DNA of 64,000 nucleotides from Sphingobacterium faecale (GTDB taxonomy: Bacteria > Bacteroidota > Bacteroidia > Sphingobacteriales > Sphingobacteriaceae): NCBI RefSeq assembly GCF_016746095.1, contig NZ_JAERTY010000003.1, forward strand, positions 494,395-558,394, given 5' to 3'. Below are positions 1 through 9,019 of this stretch, in pieces (the stretch's first letter is position 1; every line of letters begins with the position of its first letter). The notes under the pieces were generated by a model, which worked only from the letters and a program-made list of their open reading frames with translations, searched no databases and was not told where the DNA came from. The translations under genes were made by a program, and so were the position numbers.

Positions 1-324
1 CACCATTTCCAATGCGCCCATTTGCCGCAATTCGGAGGTAACAGTCAGAATATCGATAGGCGACGTCTTTTGGAATAAGCTAAAAATAGCTTCAAATATC
101 TTTTGGTGTGCCTCTTTATAAAAAGACTCAACTTTAAGAATATCAATAACTTCACTCAACGCATTTTTTTCTAACATCAACGCGCCCAACACAGCCTCTT
201 CAAGATCCAAAGCTTGAGGAGGCAGCTTTCCTAAGCCACTAACAAGATTATTCAAACCTGTACGTTTCTTACTAAAACCTGTACGCCCCGCATTAGATGA
301 TTGTCCTGTGTGTTCCTGATCCAT
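1..324 (-). CDS. dnaB: Replicative DNA helicase DnaB, N-terminal part (runs off the window)
   Basis: Translating the minus strand from an ATG at 322-324 gives 108 open codons to the window edge. After a basic, disordered N-terminus comes PPQALDLEEAVLGALMLEK (residues 35-53) and then IDILKVESFYKEAHQKIF, the signature start of the DnaB N-terminal (primase-binding) domain. DnaB is the hexameric 5'-3' fork helicase. The RecA-like ATPase domain lies outside the window. The gene is divergent from menG, and a -7-like box (TAACTTTG on the minus strand) lies at 395-402. Identification rests on family knowledge of the N-terminal domain and is strong despite truncation. Confidence 0.9.
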   Translation of the reverse strand, partial: MDQEHTGQSSNAGRTGFSKKRTGLNNLVSGLGKLPPQALDLEEAVLGALMLEKNALSEVIDILKVESFYKEAHQKIFEAIFSLFQKTSPIDILTVTSELRQMGALEMV

Positions 325-762
325 TTTTGATTAAGATTATCGCGTTCAACAATAAAAACAGAGTATCTTATTAGATACTAAAAATATTGTTAAACAAAGT
401 TAGCAAAAATACTAGCTCTCTAATTTTTTAGTTCTGCACATCAAAAAAAAGTGAAAAGATCAAGCCATGCATCTCTCCTATCCTACAAGCCTTTATTTTT
501 AACACTGATTGTTAACAAACTGTTGATAACACCAAAACGTAATTCATTATCAATAAATTATAAAATTGTGGAAAACTTTAGAGATTGTTAACAACCACCC
601 TGAAAGGTCATACTGAAGTGTTCAACAAATCACGCTTCATTAAGTTTTCATTTTCAACACATTAAAGTCCAACTAACTATCAAGTAAGTTACTATTAAAC
701 ATTTGAACAGCGCATCCAGAAATAATTATATTGCAATGAAAATATTATATTATCTTTGCTCT
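325..762. promoter_or_regulatory. Divergent dnaB/menG intergenic region with leader hairpin
   Basis: No gene is seen in this 438-bp AT-rich gap. For dnaB there is a minus-strand -7 box TAACTTTG at 395-402. Downstream of it in the leader is a perfect hairpin, AGTATCT-tatt-AGATACT (362-379). For menG there is a plus-strand TTG at 731-733 and TATCTTTG at 751-758. The middle (about 430-700) shows no clear structure. Confidence 0.45.
731..758 (+). promoter_or_regulatory. menG promoter, Bacteroidota -33/-7 type
   Basis: TTG (731-733), 17 bp, then TATCTTTG (751-758) fits the Bacteroidota consensus TTG...TAnnTTTG. Only 4 bp separate the -7 box from the chosen menG ATG at 763, implying a leaderless or nearly leaderless mRNA. 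Confidence 0.5.
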
Positions 763-1503
763 ATGTCAAATGGAGCCTCAACATTAAAACCCTACAAATC
801 AAAAGAAGGTGGCAAGAAAGAACAAGTTGCAGACATGTTCAACAACATTTCCCACAGATATGATTTATTGAATCGGATCATGACCATGCGGATCGATGTG
901 ATTTGGAGAAAAAAAGCCATTCGATCCTTAGAGTCTATCAGACCGCAACTTATGCTAGATGTTGCTACCGGAACGGGTGACTTTGCTATTGAATCACTCC
1001 GTCTACTAAAACCTAAAAAGATTATAGGTATTGACATTTCCCAAGGAATGCTCGATGTTGCCAAAGAAAAGATTGCAAAAAAAGGACTTGAACAACAATT
1101 GGAGGTAAAATTGGCAGACTCAGAAAACCTACCTTTTGAAGATCATACCTTTGATGCCGTGACTGTTGCCTTTGGTGTTCGTAATTTCGAAAATTTGGAA
1201 AAAGGACTAGCTGAAATAAACCGCGTTCTCAAACCCGGTGGAAAAGCTGTTATATTGGAATTATCAAATCCGACTACCTTTCCTATCAAACAATTTTACC
1301 AGTTATATTTTCACAAGTTTATACCTGCGATTGGCAAATTGATTTCTAAAGATTCCAGCGCCTACTCTTACCTTCCAGAATCTGTCTCTAGATTTCCGGA
1401 CGGAGAAAGATTTGCTGATATAACCTCCCAGGTCGGTTTCAAAGAGACTAAAGTTAGACCACAAACATTTGGTTTTTGCACCATATACGAGGCAATTAAA
1501 TAA
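763..1503 (+). CDS. menG: Demethylmenaquinone methyltransferase (UbiE/MenG)
   Basis: This cytoplasmic SAM-dependent enzyme methylates demethylmenaquinone in the last step of menaquinone synthesis. The 246-residue product has KEEQ-like KKEQVADMFNNISHRYDLLN, then the SAM loop LDVATGTGDFAIE, GIDISQGMLDVAKEK, and the UbiE signature VAFGVRNFENLEKGL followed by RVLKPGGKAVILE. An upstream ATG at 703 is in frame, but the extra 20 residues are not family-like and would lie over the promoter, so 763 is preferred. It is followed 11 bp later by porT, a linkage commonly seen in Bacteroidota. Confidence 0.93.
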   Translation: MSNGASTLKPYKSKEGGKKEQVADMFNNISHRYDLLNRIMTMRIDVIWRKKAIRSLESIRPQLMLDVATGTGDFAIESLRLLKPKKIIGIDISQGMLDVAKEKIAKKGLEQQLEVKLADSENLPFEDHTFDAVTVAFGVRNFENLEKGLAEINRVLKPGGKAVILELSNPTTFPIKQFYQLYFHKFIPAIGKLISKDSSAYSYLPESVSRFPDGERFADITSQVGFKETKVRPQTFGFCTIYEAIK

Positions 1504-1514
1504 AAGCAACTCGC

Positions 1515-2351
1515 ATGAAACATATTTTCTTTATACTAGTGGGAGTTTTTTTTAGCTTAGATAGTTTGGCTCAACGAAAAATTTCGTTGCCATTCTCCTC
1601 CTCTTATAATGAAGATGCAACGATCTTGCTGGGTATACAATACAATATGGTGGTACAAAGCTATCAACTGCAATTAAAAAATGGCTGGCAAAACCACAGG
1701 ATAGAGTACAACGGTAATGACGCTAAAAACCTCGGTGAACTTAAAAGTATACAATCTAAACCGAACTTTGGTTTTTCGGTAGGAATACCTGTAGACATAC
1801 GGGCCGACGAGAATCTTTATTTCACCTTCAACCCTTCATTTCTCTTTTTCAACAACCTAGGGATCGAATATCTGTCAACCGGTTCAAAACCTGACTGGGA
1901 AAATAAAAGTATAGTCCGAAAACAAAGACATATTGCTATATCCGAAAAAGGATCTAATTTTACCGCTTTTGAATTCCCTTTATCCGTTAAATTTCGGTCG
2001 GACGAGAAGATCTTAAAAAACAAATTCAATAGATACAGAGCCTACCTAATCGGTGGAGTTCGGTATACCCGATGGATAGGGATAAATGATGAATATAGCG
2101 GTCTGCAAAATCGATCTAAAAATGATATACCCCCCTCGTTAATCATGAGACCAGGATACCTATCCTGGGAAGCTGGCTTAGGAGCGGATATTTTCTTTGC
2201 TTATTTTAAGATGTCACCTGAAATAAAATTCAATCAGAGCTTCGATAATGTATTTGCCCCTAATCATGAATTAGCAAAGAACAATCTATTCATGGAGCCT
2301 ATTCAGAGAGGTTTGATTCGCAATATATATGTTAGTTTGATCTTCCAATAA
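1515..2351 (+). CDS. porT: PorT-family outer-membrane beta-barrel protein (type IX secretion associated)
   Basis: The 278-residue protein has a signal peptide (MKHIFFILVGVFFSLDSLAQ) and then alternating amphipathic segments ending in an aromatic C-terminus (YVSLIFQ), as expected for an outer-membrane beta-barrel. Length, the position directly after menG, and internal features such as GFSVGIPVDI and YRAYLIGGVRYTRW match PorT, a protein needed for type IX secretion and gliding in Bacteroidota. It is probably co-transcribed with menG (11-bp gap). No other T9SS genes lie in the window, so a general porin-like role cannot be ruled out. Confidence 0.8.
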   Translation: MKHIFFILVGVFFSLDSLAQRKISLPFSSSYNEDATILLGIQYNMVVQSYQLQLKNGWQNHRIEYNGNDAKNLGELKSIQSKPNFGFSVGIPVDIRADENLYFTFNPSFLFFNNLGIEYLSTGSKPDWENKSIVRKQRHIAISEKGSNFTAFEFPLSVKFRSDEKILKNKFNRYRAYLIGGVRYTRWIGINDEYSGLQNRSKNDIPPSLIMRPGYLSWEAGLGADIFFAYFKMSPEIKFNQSFDNVFAPNHELAKNNLFMEPIQRGLIRNIYVSLIFQ

Positions 2352-2402
2352 GGTATTCGCCGCCTTAAGCTAGAAGACCACCTGACGACTAAAAAAATAA
2401 AA

Positions 2403-3164
2403 ATGAGAACAGTATTAATAACTGGTGCAAGCTCAGGAATTGGAGCTGCCTGCGCACAAGTACTAGCAACTGAAAGTAATTATAGGCTCCTGTTATGTGC
2501 ACGAAGAGCAGACCGCTTGACCTCGCTCACCAACGAAATCCACAGCCTGCACCCCAACGTCGATATACACAGTTTTACACTTGATGTACGAGATAACGCA
2601 GAGGTAAAAAGAGCAATCGCTTCACTTCCCACCGAATGGCAAAACATAGATGTTCTAATAAACAATGCGGGACTAAGCCAAGGTCTTGATGCCTTGCAAG
2701 ATGGAGACACAGACGACTGGGACCGCATGATTGACACCAATGTAAAAGGACTACTATATGTTAGTAAAACTGTCATCCCTTTATTAAAAAAAAGCACACG
2801 GGCACATATTATTAATATAGGTTCCATTGCCGGTAAAGAGGTATATCCCAATGGCAATGTGTACTGTGCGACAAAACATGCTGTAGACGCTTTAAACAAA
2901 GCTATGCGTATAGACTTATTACCTTTTGGCATTAAGGTTACGGCAATAAACCCAGGGATGGTAGAAACGGAGTTTTCGGAAGTTCGCTTCAAAGGAGATA
3001 AAGAAAGGGCTAAAAATGTCTATGCTGGCGTCGTACCTTTATCAGGTTTAGATATAGCTGAGACCATCCGTTATGTACTTTCTCTTCCAGCACATGTCAA
3101 CATCAATGACCTGCTGATCATGCCCACAGCTCAAGCTACAGGAACAGTAATAGTCAGAAACTAA
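2403..3164 (+). CDS. Short-chain dehydrogenase/reductase, YdfG-like
   Basis: This is a 253-residue classical SDR. The NAD(P) loop TGASSGIG is at residues 7-14, NNAG at 87-90, and the catalytic set is Asn113 (TNVKG), Ser141 (GSIAG), Tyr154 and Lys158 (YCATK). The Arg-rich patch LLCARRADRL after beta-2 suggests NADP preference. The closest family match by memory is the YdfG group (NADP-dependent 3-hydroxy acid/serine dehydrogenases) with the PGMVETEFSEVRF loop. It lies 51 bp after porT and 16 bp before yqeY, possibly in one unit. The substrate is unknown. Confidence 0.85.
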   Translation: MRTVLITGASSGIGAACAQVLATESNYRLLLCARRADRLTSLTNEIHSLHPNVDIHSFTLDVRDNAEVKRAIASLPTEWQNIDVLINNAGLSQGLDALQDGDTDDWDRMIDTNVKGLLYVSKTVIPLLKKSTRAHIINIGSIAGKEVYPNGNVYCATKHAVDALNKAMRIDLLPFGIKVTAINPGMVETEFSEVRFKGDKERAKNVYAGVVPLSGLDIAETIRYVLSLPAHVNINDLLIMPTAQATGTVIVRN

Positions 3165-3180
3165 ATAAACTCATACAATA

Positions 3181-3630
3181 ATGTCACTAGAACAACAAAT
3201 AAACCAAGATATCAAAGCAGCAATGATTGCTAAGGATAGTGTTCGTCTTCGCGGCTTGAGAGCGGTCAAAGCAGCAATCTTACTTGCGAAAACTGAAAAA
3301 GCAGGAGTAGACGAACTGGATCAAGATACGGAAATTAAAGTTTTACAAAAACTTGTCAAACAACGAAAAGAATCAGGAGAGATCTATAAAGGCCAAGGAC
3401 GTGAAGATCTTTTTCAGATAGAGTTGGAAGAACAGCAAGTTATCGAAGAATATCTTCCTAAGCAACTGGATCGTGCCGAGGTAGAGGCAATTATTCATAC
3501 TATCATAGCAGAAACAGGAGCTTCTGGGATGAAAGATATGGGAAAAGTAATGGGTGCAGCTAATCAAAAACTAGCGGGAAAGGCTGACGGGAAAACGATA
3601 TCAGAACTTGTAAAAAGCTGTCTTTCATAA
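3181..3630 (+). CDS. GatB/YqeY domain protein
   Basis: The 149-residue protein has the full-length YqeY fold: an N-terminal helical part (MSLEQQINQDIKAAMIAKD, LRAVKAAILLAKTEKAG) and a C-terminal domain resembling the tRNA-binding tail of GatB (IEEYLPKQLDR, MGKVMGAANQKLAGKADGK). Its role is uncertain and presumed tRNA-linked. It starts 16 bp after the SDR and ends just before a bidirectional terminator. Confidence 0.88.
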   Translation: MSLEQQINQDIKAAMIAKDSVRLRGLRAVKAAILLAKTEKAGVDELDQDTEIKVLQKLVKQRKESGEIYKGQGREDLFQIELEEQQVIEEYLPKQLDRAEVEAIIHTIIAETGASGMKDMGKVMGAANQKLAGKADGKTISELVKSCLS

Positions 3631-3660
3631 AAGACTGAATAGACTTTTTTATCTATGCCA

Positions 3661-3688
3661 CAAAAGAGAACTAATTAGTTCTCTTTTG
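3661..3688. terminator. Bidirectional terminator between yqeY and glsB
   Basis: A perfect palindrome, CAAAAGAGAACTAA/TTAGTTCTCTTTTG, has A/T runs on both sides. It serves the convergent yqeY and glsB genes. The glsB stop codon (complement of 3675-3677) lies inside the hairpin, so termination signal and coding end overlap. Confidence 0.8.
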
Positions 3689-4643
3689 TATGTTCTCTGC
3701 TTCCATAAATTTTATCTCTGTCAAAAGATGCAATGTGCCTTTCTTTCTTGGGTGGATAGATATCCTGCAATGTAATCAATATCCCAGTTTCTTCCACTTC
3801 TCCAAACTCATCGTTCATCGCAGTTCCAAATGTCATCATCGTTGGTGAAAGGTTCATATAGGTATTGATGAGTGGAGGGATATTCTCTCCAGCCTCCCGA
3901 ACGTGTTTATTTAGAACTTTATACCCTTCCTTATAGGGCAGGCCATCAAAAATCCCCAAAAATGGGGTAATATCTGTTTTATAGCCCACCAAAAGATCAT
4001 CATATGGTCTAACCATATTTTTGTGATCTGGAAAGTAACATTCCATAAAATACATTAATAAGTCACGTGCTTGAGCGTTAAAGTGATCATACATGGTCAC
4101 TTTCCCAAACAAGTACTTGATATCGGGATTAATTACAACCAAAGCCCCTAGACCATCCCATAGATTATCTAATGAAAATAGTCCTTTTCTATTATCAATG
4201 GAAGGTTGATATTTAGGCTGTACCCATGAGCGTCCGAGTTCAATAGTATAAGGAAGGTAATTCTTTACAAATTCATCAGAAAACTTAAAATAATGCAAAG
4301 TAGAGAGATGAATCTCTCCTTGATCATCCATCGCCTGATCACAACGGATCACCCTATATCCCGCTATGATCTCTTCGTCCTCAGGATTCCATGCTATCAA
4401 TTGATCATAATTATGCGAACAGGTATCATTCTCATCAATATCAAGCGCAAGACCTGTTCCTCCCCCAGCCCCTCTAAACGTCAATTCACGCAACCGACCT
4501 ATCTCCCGCATGATATTAGGTGCAGAATGGTAGTTCACTAAATAAACCTCGTTATTTCCATTATTGGTATAGCGAAGAAAAGCTTCTTCCGTTAGCTCTG
4601 CTTTGATCAATCCCCTATCTACTGGGGCAATTATTTCTTCCAT
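3675..4643 (-). CDS. glsB: GNAT-type N-acyltransferase, probable glycine-lipid synthase GlsB (OlsB-like)
   Basis: The 322-residue protein belongs to the OlsB-like acyl transferases often mislabelled 'hemolysin': IMREIGRLRELTFRGAGGGTG, DQLIAWNPEDEEIIAGYRV, YTIELGRSWVQPKYQ and LFGKVTMYDHFNAQARDLL. In Bacteroides, GlsB N-acylates glycine with a 3-hydroxy fatty acid and GlsA then O-acylates the product to make glycine lipids. Here glsA lies immediately upstream in the same direction with a 5-bp gap, so the two are surely one operon. Ornithine or serine could be the amino acid instead; the sequence alone cannot decide. Confidence 0.75.
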   Translation of the reverse strand: MEEIIAPVDRGLIKAELTEEAFLRYTNNGNNEVYLVNYHSAPNIMREIGRLRELTFRGAGGGTGLALDIDENDTCSHNYDQLIAWNPEDEEIIAGYRVIRCDQAMDDQGEIHLSTLHYFKFSDEFVKNYLPYTIELGRSWVQPKYQPSIDNRKGLFSLDNLWDGLGALVVINPDIKYLFGKVTMYDHFNAQARDLLMYFMECYFPDHKNMVRPYDDLLVGYKTDITPFLGIFDGLPYKEGYKVLNKHVREAGENIPPLINTYMNLSPTMMTFGTAMNDEFGEVEETGILITLQDIYPPKKERHIASFDRDKIYGSREHTKEN

Positions 4644-4648
4644 ACAAT

Positions 4649-5476
4649 TTATTTCTCCGTCTTCATTTCATATACGAGCTGCCTTGTATAAGCCGCCCAT
4701 TGCCTTTCGTTCCTTGATGTATCAAAAAACGTATATGGAATTTTCTTCCCAATTTTTATTACTACTCGTTGATTCCGTTGCGCGAAAAACTCATCCGCCA
4801 AATACAACATCTCAACATTAAATTTCACGCCCAATTTAGCCCTCCATCTGGAGAGATTGTAAAAAAAACTTGAATTCTTCCCATCTATATAGACGGGAAT
4901 GACATCTTTCTTATATTTCTTCGCCTTGGATACAAAACTTTTCTTCCATTCTAAATCTTCAATCTTACCATGATTCTTGCGTGATACAAGACCGGCAGGA
5001 AAAACCAAAAGCGCATGATCACCTGCATAAGCATGCTCTATCGCCGAAATAGCACCCTTATCCTGCCCTCCAATCTTATTAACCCCAACAAAAAGAGGCT
5101 GAAGATTTCCAACATTCATTAAGATATCATTGACTAAAAACTTAACATCTCGCCGATATCGTCCTATCGCATGCATGAATGCAATACCATCAAGACCTCC
5201 TAACGGATGATTTGATGCAAAGATAACCGGGTCGGTATCGGGAATATTCTCTTCCCCCTCTAATACGACTTCGACTCCCAAATCGGTAATCAATGCATCG
5301 ACAAAGTCTAACCCCTGCAGATCCCTAAAACGATACATAATGTCGTTTATCTCATCTTCGTGTATAGTCCGTTCCAAATAACTGACAAGCACCCCCGGTA
5401 TCCATTTAGCAAGTCCTGGACTTTTTTTTCGTATGACTTCCCTTACTTGTATGAACTTATCTTTTTCTATCGCCAT
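4649..5476 (-). CDS. glsA: PlsC-type O-acyltransferase, probable GlsA
   Basis: The 275-residue lysophospholipid-acyltransferase-like protein carries an active-site motif NHPLGGLDG (His90, Asp96), the H-x5-D variant seen in OlsA/GlsA-like enzymes rather than the classical H-x4-D. Further motifs are NDILMNVGNLQPLFVGVNKIG and the glycerophosphate/acceptor block LLVFPAGLVSRK. It would O-acylate the monoacyl amino-acid lipid made by the downstream glsB product at the inner membrane. It is first in the two-gene unit glsA-glsB. Confidence 0.75.
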   Translation of the reverse strand: MAIEKDKFIQVREVIRKKSPGLAKWIPGVLVSYLERTIHEDEINDIMYRFRDLQGLDFVDALITDLGVEVVLEGEENIPDTDPVIFASNHPLGGLDGIAFMHAIGRYRRDVKFLVNDILMNVGNLQPLFVGVNKIGGQDKGAISAIEHAYAGDHALLVFPAGLVSRKNHGKIEDLEWKKSFVSKAKKYKKDVIPVYIDGKNSSFFYNLSRWRAKLGVKFNVEMLYLADEFFAQRNQRVVIKIGKKIPYTFFDTSRNERQWAAYTRQLVYEMKTEK

Positions 5477-5649
5477 CTTTTTGAAAGCACAGATTGCTCC
5501 TATTTCGTGAAGCGTAAAAATAAAAAAATAATGCTGTATCTTGCTAAGAAAAATACATTTAAAAACAAGTTTCTTGGCTTTTATGTCTATTTTTGGTCAA
5601 CGATTAAACGTTTTCACCTATTGAGTGTTTAATATTAAAAATAGCAGCT

Positions 5650-6309
5650 ATGTTTATCGGGCAATACATATCCTCTGATTATCACGAAGTTTTACACACG
5701 GACACCGTCGATTTTGTCCTTCAAAAGATGAGTGAAAGTCATTCTAAATTTCTAGCTGTCGTCAAAGGCAATATTTTTCACGGCTTAGTTTCCGAGGAAT
5801 CGCTCCTTGACCAAGTAGATACTCAAATCCCTATAGGGGATCTCCGCATACTTTTCAAATCGGTATACCTGTTTGATTATCAACACATATACGATGCTCT
5901 ACAGCTAATCACGACATATGATTATTGCTTTATACCTGTACTGAATAAAAAACACGAATATGTAGGTGTACTAACCAAACAGGATTTACTAATCGCTCTC
6001 AATGAGACTCTCGGCAATGATGAAGGTGCTATTATTGTACTTGAGCTTGGTATACGTGATAATGCGCTCTCCCATATTGCCCGGATTATTGAAGCAGAGA
6101 ACACTAATATCTTAAGCACCGCAATACACCACCTACCAGATTCCTCTAAATTAGAAATGACAATAAAGGTCAATAAAACAAATATTTCGGGGGTAGTCTC
6201 CTCTTTATGGAGAAATGACTATGTTGTTAAAGCGACATTTAGGGATGGAGGTGAACAGTCTGACACACAAGACCGCTATGACCTTTTGATGAATTATTTA
6301 GATTTATAA
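5650..6309 (+). CDS. CBS-domain pair protein with ACT-like C-terminus
   Basis: The 219-residue soluble protein has two CBS repeats in residues about 1-125: TVDFVLQKMSESHSKFLAVV...GLVSEESLLDQ and IYDALQLITTYDYCFIPVL...YVGVLTKQDLLIAL. The C-terminus (GAIIVLELGIRDNALSHIARI...LEMTIKVNKTNISGVVSSL) looks like an ACT-type ligand domain. It probably senses adenosine nucleotides or a small ligand; the effector partner is unknown. Its 43-bp spacing upstream of nadK, a frequent Bacteroidota neighbour, suggests a link to NAD(P) or adenylate status, but this is inference. Confidence 0.75.
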   Translation: MFIGQYISSDYHEVLHTDTVDFVLQKMSESHSKFLAVVKGNIFHGLVSEESLLDQVDTQIPIGDLRILFKSVYLFDYQHIYDALQLITTYDYCFIPVLNKKHEYVGVLTKQDLLIALNETLGNDEGAIIVLELGIRDNALSHIARIIEAENTNILSTAIHHLPDSSKLEMTIKVNKTNISGVVSSLWRNDYVVKATFRDGGEQSDTQDRYDLLMNYLDL

Positions 6310-6352
6310 CCTATTCTTTGCACCTTTGTGGTTTAGAAATACTACTATAGCA

Positions 6353-7246
6353 ATGGAGCAAACGAAAATTGCAATCTTTGGCAGAATATTTAATTCGACG
6401 GTAATCCCCTATGTCGACCATCTTTTCTATTATTTAACAAAGAGAAATATTCAGATTTCCGTACATATAGAGTTTTATGATTTTTTACTGAAAAACAACT
6501 TTTCTCGTCCTAACTTAGCGACATTCTCCACCCATGAAGATCTACCTAAAGACATTAGCTTTCTTTTAAGTCTTGGTGGAGATGGCACTATGCTTGCGGC
6601 AGTATCTATAATCCGAGATTCTGGGATTCCAATCGCAGGTATCAATTTTGGCCGTTTGGGTTTTTTGGCAAATATCCAAAAAAACGAAATAGAATCCGCG
6701 TTAAACCAAATCCTGAACAAGCAATTCCATATTCAGAAACGAACCCTCCTGGCAGTAGAAAGTAACCATAAAGATCTTTTCAATGGCGAAAATTTCGCTT
6801 TAAACGACATAACAGTATTCCGGTTCGACAGCTCTTCAATGATTACAATTGACGCAAAAATAGACAACGAACTACTGAACTCCTACTGGGCCGATGGTCT
6901 TATTATAGCGACTCCTACAGGGTCTACCGCCTACTCTTTAAGTTGTGGTGGGCCGATCATTATGCCTGGTAGCGGTAACTTTGTGATAACCCCGATATCT
7001 CCGCACAACTTGAACGTCCGTCCAATCGTTGTATCGGAAAATATGACACTACATCTACGTATCGAAAGCCGTACAGAAAAGTTTATACTGAGCTGTGACT
7101 CAAAAAGTGAAACACTACCGACAGTCGCAGAACTTAGTATTCGAAAAGCTCCTTTCAGTGTTAATTTGATCCGATTAGAAAAAGATGGGTACTTCCGAAC
7201 ACTACGCGAAAAATTGCTTTGGGGAATCGATGTTCGTAATTATTAA
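6353..7246 (+). CDS. nadK: NAD kinase
   Basis: NAD kinase phosphorylates NAD to NADP using ATP or polyphosphate. The 297-residue product shows the invariant LGGDGTML motif near residue 75, GINFGRLGFLA, the conserved NDITVFR, DGLIIATPTGSTAYSLSCGGP and PISPHNLNVRPIV. The longer reading from 6326 adds nine residues (MWFRNTTIA) that the family lacks and overlaps promoter-like TATTCTTTG/CACCTTTG sequences at 6313-6330, so the ATG at 6353 is chosen. The protein is full length and cytoplasmic. Confidence 0.93.
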   Translation: MEQTKIAIFGRIFNSTVIPYVDHLFYYLTKRNIQISVHIEFYDFLLKNNFSRPNLATFSTHEDLPKDISFLLSLGGDGTMLAAVSIIRDSGIPIAGINFGRLGFLANIQKNEIESALNQILNKQFHIQKRTLLAVESNHKDLFNGENFALNDITVFRFDSSSMITIDAKIDNELLNSYWADGLIIATPTGSTAYSLSCGGPIIMPGSGNFVITPISPHNLNVRPIVVSENMTLHLRIESRTEKFILSCDSKSETLPTVAELSIRKAPFSVNLIRLEKDGYFRTLREKLLWGIDVRNY

Positions 7247-7324
7247 ATTAATAATTGATTTAACAAAAATTAAGGTTATACAATTATTGCAAAAACTTTA
7301 TCTTTACAACCAAATCAGTAAAAG

Positions 7325-8152
7325 TTGATTAAAATTCGTATTGCTATATTAACCATATTATCTTTCATACTGTCGGATATCCAGGCGCAACAGTATGAAT
7401 TTGGCATATCCGGTGTCGCCACTGGCTATATGGGAGATATAAATACAGCTGATCCATTTTACTACAGAAATTTAGGTGGCGGGGTATTTGCGAAATATAA
7501 TCTGAATCCAACCTGGGGTATCAAGCTTGGATATAATCACTTATATGTATCAGCAAGTGATCAAGATTTTAAAAATCAAAAACAAAGAAGCTTCCATTTT
7601 CATAATCAGGTGTCGGAACTCGCTATAACGGCGGAGTTTAACTTCTTTAAGTATATAGCAGGAAGACAGGTAAATAGATACACACCTTACTTTATAGGCG
7701 GTATTGCCGCTATCAAACATGATCCTTATATAACCTCAGCTAGGTGGCCAAAGAAAGTTTTATTACGAGAATTACACCTAGAGGCAGACAAAGAAGGCAA
7801 TCCGATCACTTTTTCTAAATTTGCGGTAGCAATACCGCTTGGTATCGGCTTTAAATACAATATAAAAGGCCCTTGGTCTATTGGTGCTGAATCCATTTAT
7901 AGAATAGCCATGAGTGACAACATAGATGGTATAAGTCAATATTATCTGCACCCAAGTAAAGTCGCGCTACCTAAAACGAATAAAAATAATCTTACAATAA
8001 ACGATATTACGTTTTTAGCTGATCCTAGCCAAAATTTAGTGCAGAATCATGGTCGAGCACGCGGGGATGGTAAAAAACTTGATGGTTACATGACTGCCGG
8101 GATCACACTGACTTATACAATAATTAGTAAAAAATGTTATTGGTGGCAGTAA
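7325..8152 (+). CDS. DUF6089-family outer-membrane beta-barrel protein (TTG start)
   Basis: The 275-residue protein has a signal peptide ending ...LSDIQAQ followed by a beta-barrel with YEFGISGVATGYMGDIN and FGAG-like GGGVFAKYNLNPTWGIKLGYN repeats. DUF6089 proteins sit between nadK and uppS in many Bacteroidota genomes, exactly as here, and are assumed to help envelope assembly beside BamA; no biochemical role is established. No ATG or GTG precedes the signal peptide, so translation must begin at TTG (7325). The gene is 16 bp upstream of uppS, suggesting an operon. Confidence 0.8.
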   Translation: MIKIRIAILTILSFILSDIQAQQYEFGISGVATGYMGDINTADPFYYRNLGGGVFAKYNLNPTWGIKLGYNHLYVSASDQDFKNQKQRSFHFHNQVSELAITAEFNFFKYIAGRQVNRYTPYFIGGIAAIKHDPYITSARWPKKVLLRELHLEADKEGNPITFSKFAVAIPLGIGFKYNIKGPWSIGAESIYRIAMSDNIDGISQYYLHPSKVALPKTNKNNLTINDITFLADPSQNLVQNHGRARGDGKKLDGYMTAGITLTYTIISKKCYWWQ

Positions 8153-8168
8153 TATTTTAGTAAAATCA

Positions 8169-8906
8169 ATGAGTGTTAAAGAAAATATAGACCTTAAAAA
8201 GCTTCCACGCCATATCGCTATTATTATGGATGGGAACGGCCGCTGGGCCAAGGGTTTAGGAAAATTACGGGTTTTTGGGCACAAAAACGGTGTTACGGCA
8301 GTCCGCGAAGTACTTGAAGGCAGTATCGCGCTTGGTATTCCCTTTCTGACGTTATATGCGTTTTCATCGGAAAACTGGAATCGTCCAAAATTAGAAGTCC
8401 AGGCATTAATGGAGTTACTGATCAATTCTCTCAATAAAGAGCTTAAAACATTTCAGAAAAACGGTGTTAAATTGAATGCTATAGGTAATATTGATGATTT
8501 GCCAAGTAATGCAAAAAAAACGCTATTAGAAACCATGTCAGCGACACGTGATAATACCAAATGTACATTAAGCCTAGCACTGAGCTATGGTGGACGTTCT
8601 GAGATTGTGGAGGCAAGTAAACGTATTACCCAAAAAGTAATGTCTGGCGAACTGGACTTAGAACAAATTAGTGAAAGGGAATTTGCTGACAACCTATATA
8701 CTGCAGATATCCCTGATCCGGATCTCATGATACGAACAGGTGGCGAATACAGAATAAGTAATTTCCTATTATGGCAACTGGCGTATGCCGAGCTATTCTT
8801 TTCGACTAAAATGTGGCCAGAATTTGATCGAGAAGATTTATTTGCGGCTATCTCTGATTTTCAAATGCGTGAAAGAAGGTTTGGAAAAACCAGTGAACAG
8901 CTTTGA
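8169..8906 (+). CDS. uppS: Isoprenyl (undecaprenyl diphosphate) synthase
   Basis: This cis-prenyltransferase makes the C55 lipid carrier for peptidoglycan and other glycans from farnesyl diphosphate and IPP. The 245-residue sequence has the catalytic HIAIIMDGNGRWA block, GHKNG, TLYAFSSENWNRP, ALSYGGRSEIV and the C-terminal DLMIRTGGEYRISNFLLWQLAYAE, all diagnostic. It is full length and cytoplasmic or membrane-associated. It follows DUF6089 by 16 bp and precedes bamA, coupling carrier-lipid supply to outer-membrane biogenesis. Confidence 0.95.
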   Translation: MSVKENIDLKKLPRHIAIIMDGNGRWAKGLGKLRVFGHKNGVTAVREVLEGSIALGIPFLTLYAFSSENWNRPKLEVQALMELLINSLNKELKTFQKNGVKLNAIGNIDDLPSNAKKTLLETMSATRDNTKCTLSLALSYGGRSEIVEASKRITQKVMSGELDLEQISEREFADNLYTADIPDPDLMIRTGGEYRISNFLLWQLAYAELFFSTKMWPEFDREDLFAAISDFQMRERRFGKTSEQL

Positions 8907-9019
8907 ATGAGAACAAAAAACAAACACAAATAGCTGTAAAACAACTATTTAAAGCAATTATACTTTTAACAAAAATTAACAAGAGTTTGATGTACTTTAG
9001 CATCCATAATAACAAGTAA